A stretch of 37,148 bases of DNA, taken from positions 1-37,148 of the IMG/VR virus record IMGVR_UViG_3300044998_000118, one strand, 5' to 3'. Source of the DNA: a virus. The notes below the pieces were generated by a model. That model searched no databases. It had not been told where the DNA came from and saw only the letters and a list, made by a program, of their open reading frames with translations. The position numbers and the translations under genes were made by a program. Positions 36,039 to 37,148 of the stretch are shown here, piece by piece. Each line of letters begins with the position of its first letter. Positions within the stretch are counted from its first letter, which is position 1.

Positions 36039-37148
36039 CTAGAGCATCCACCCACCTTCGGAGTTCTCGAACTCATGATACGACACTGCCACAGTCGGGG
36101 TTAATTCTACCTCGCTCAAGGAAACCCGGCGTTCTGGTTTTGGCTCAAAATACTCTTTTGAGGCAAAAGTCAAGGCCAGGGCGTCCCCGAGATCGGGCGA
36201 CCGCAATCCTCGGGTCTTCATGTCGGCCTTCGACATCAGTAACCAATCGAGGTTCGTGCGGTGTATCTGGCGGACTGACACGAGATCGGAAGCAAGGTCA
36301 TCGTCATTCGGTATCGAGGCATAGCCCTCGGGGTCTTCCAGCCACTCTTTCAGCCTGCCATACATCTCTGCCCGCCGGTTCTCCGGTCCTACGCGGCTGC
36401 GGTTGGCCATCTTCATCTGCGAGGGCGACCCAAAGCTGACTGCCCGTATCTTGTCGCTGTATGAAGGGCCGTAGGCTCTCAGGGACGTGACGATCGCCTG
36501 CCCCATGTTTCCGCTGTCGATATTCACGCGGTCGGGGTCGTGTCGGTCGATCATGTCTTTTACCCATTGAACGGCCTCAGCGTGTTGAAGTTTCGTGCGC
36601 CATTCCTTGACTGTCACGGCGTTGCCATGGCGCATGACGATGGCGAAGCGGTCCCCGCCGCCGCCAGCCGGGTCGACGCCCATGATCTTCGGGCCAGCCG
36701 GAATCGTATCGCGGCCACGGGCTCGCAGAATTGCCGCAGGGTTGATGAACGTGTCCGTCTCGATCGACGACCATGCATCCATGGGGGTGCAGGGGTATTC
36801 ACGGTTGAACCTCTGCAGGCCGAGTTCTTTCACCTTGAGACGCCGCCACATCATCTGGCCATCGTCAAGGTCGAATGTCCGGGCGAGTTCGGCCTCGGAG
36901 ACGTTCGTGTCGTCAGGCGGCGCCGTTTCCAGTCTGAACTCGGTCTGTGGCGGGAAACGATACTCTTTCTGGATGAACCAGGGGATGAACACGGACTGGT
37001 AGATACCCTCGTCTTTCTCCCCCTCACGGAAAATCTCGTAGAACTTGCCCGTGGGGCCACCGGACGTGGACTCGATGATTATCTCGGTGCCAGGCAGGAG
37101 GGCCACGCACTGAACGGACGCGGCAAAATGGCTGTCGGCGTTCTGCCA
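36039..37148 (-). CDS. Terminase large subunit, C-terminal part (cut by window edge)
   Basis: The reading frame is open to the end of the window, so the N-terminal ATPase Walker motifs are outside. Visible parts are motif III (IIIESTSGGPTGKFYEI), the linker, and the RNase H-like nuclease: IMGVDPAGGGGDRFAIVMRH (first Asp), DRVNIDSGNMGQAIVTSL (second Asp) and SPDLGDALALTFASKEYF (third Asp). The protein ends EFENSEGGWML, directly before the portal gene. It cuts concatemeric DNA and powers packaging. The small subunit is not in the window. Confidence 0.9.
   Translation of the reverse strand, partial: WQNADSHFAASVQCVALLPGTEIIIESTSGGPTGKFYEIFREGEKDEGIYQSVFIPWFIQKEYRFPPQTEFRLETAPPDDTNVSEAELARTFDLDDGQMMWRRLKVKELGLQRFNREYPCTPMDAWSSIETDTFINPAAILRARGRDTIPAGPKIMGVDPAGGGGDRFAIVMRHGNAVTVKEWRTKLQHAEAVQWVKDMIDRHDPDRVNIDSGNMGQAIVTSLRAYGPSYSDKIRAVSFGSPSQMKMANRSRVGPENRRAEMYGRLKEWLEDPEGYASIPNDDDLASDLVSVRQIHRTNLDWLLMSKADMKTRGLRSPDLGDALALTFASKEYFEPKPERRVSLSEVELTPTVAVSYHEFENSEGGWML

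Noticed and set aside
33933-36104. Open frame of 723 codons on the plus strand opposite the portal gene
   Set aside because: Antisense shadow of the portal. No motifs, composition dominated by Arg, His and Gly, and no supporting start region.
1-37148. tRNA genes, integrase, lysogeny repressor or attachment sites
   Set aside because: None could be recognised on either strand; the temperate or lytic nature is left open because the window edge is inside the terminase.

Overview
This window is most of the genome of a tailed bacteriophage (or prophage-derived phage region) with a P22-like podovirus virion module. GC content is high throughout. The host is probably an alphaproteobacterium of the Sphingomonadales: one gene (17703-18122) carries a C-terminal PEP-CTERM sorting signal of the PEPxxWxMMxxGFGxxGxxxRRR type that is typical of that order. 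No integrase, repressor, tRNA or CRISPR array was seen. The right edge cuts the terminase gene, and no small terminase is visible.

Layout. 1-416 is a non-coding leader with four dyad repeats at 23-bp pitch, an AT-rich stretch and a 135-nt imperfect hairpin; it resembles a replication origin or master control region. 417-2654 holds five small early genes of unknown function, several preceded by the same GAAAGGAACGGAC-type ribosome binding block. 2655-2784 is a structured leader. 2785-13617 is the replication module: primase-polymerase/ATPase, SNF2-type helicase, AT-hook protein, DUF2800 PD-(D/E)XK nuclease, DUF2815 protein and family A DNA polymerase. 13614-17688 is a modification/recombination block: beta-class DNA methyltransferase, RuvC-like resolvase, Dam-type N6-adenine methyltransferase, and a C5-cytosine methyltransferase with a second long gene in another frame. 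17703-19140 holds a PEP-CTERM protein, a repeat protein and a small HTH protein. A terminator at 19178-19232 separates these rightward genes from the leftward late genes.

The late genes (minus strand, read from right to left) follow P22-like order: terminase, portal, scaffold, coat, small AT-hook-like protein, gp4-like adaptor, gp10-like hub (apparently split in two around a lectin-like gene), fibre-like protein, gp14-like GNAT protein, gp7-like protein with an S74-type C-terminus, transglycosylase ejection protein, large ejection protein, small accessory genes, then the lysis cassette (endolysin, holin-like, Rz/Rz1-like spanins).

The outstanding feature is the density of homing elements in the rightward half. 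There are three inteins: a class 3 intein in the helicase P-loop, an intein in the polymerase motif B, and one in the methyltransferase. A free-standing HNH-AP2 endonuclease has also duplicated the 3' end of its neighbour with purely synonymous differences. The polymerase intein has no endonuclease in its own frame; an HNH endonuclease is written in another frame through it, and its stop codon lies inside the intein's terminal His-Asn codons. Around the methyltransferases, short duplicated gene ends and starts are fossils of module shuffling.
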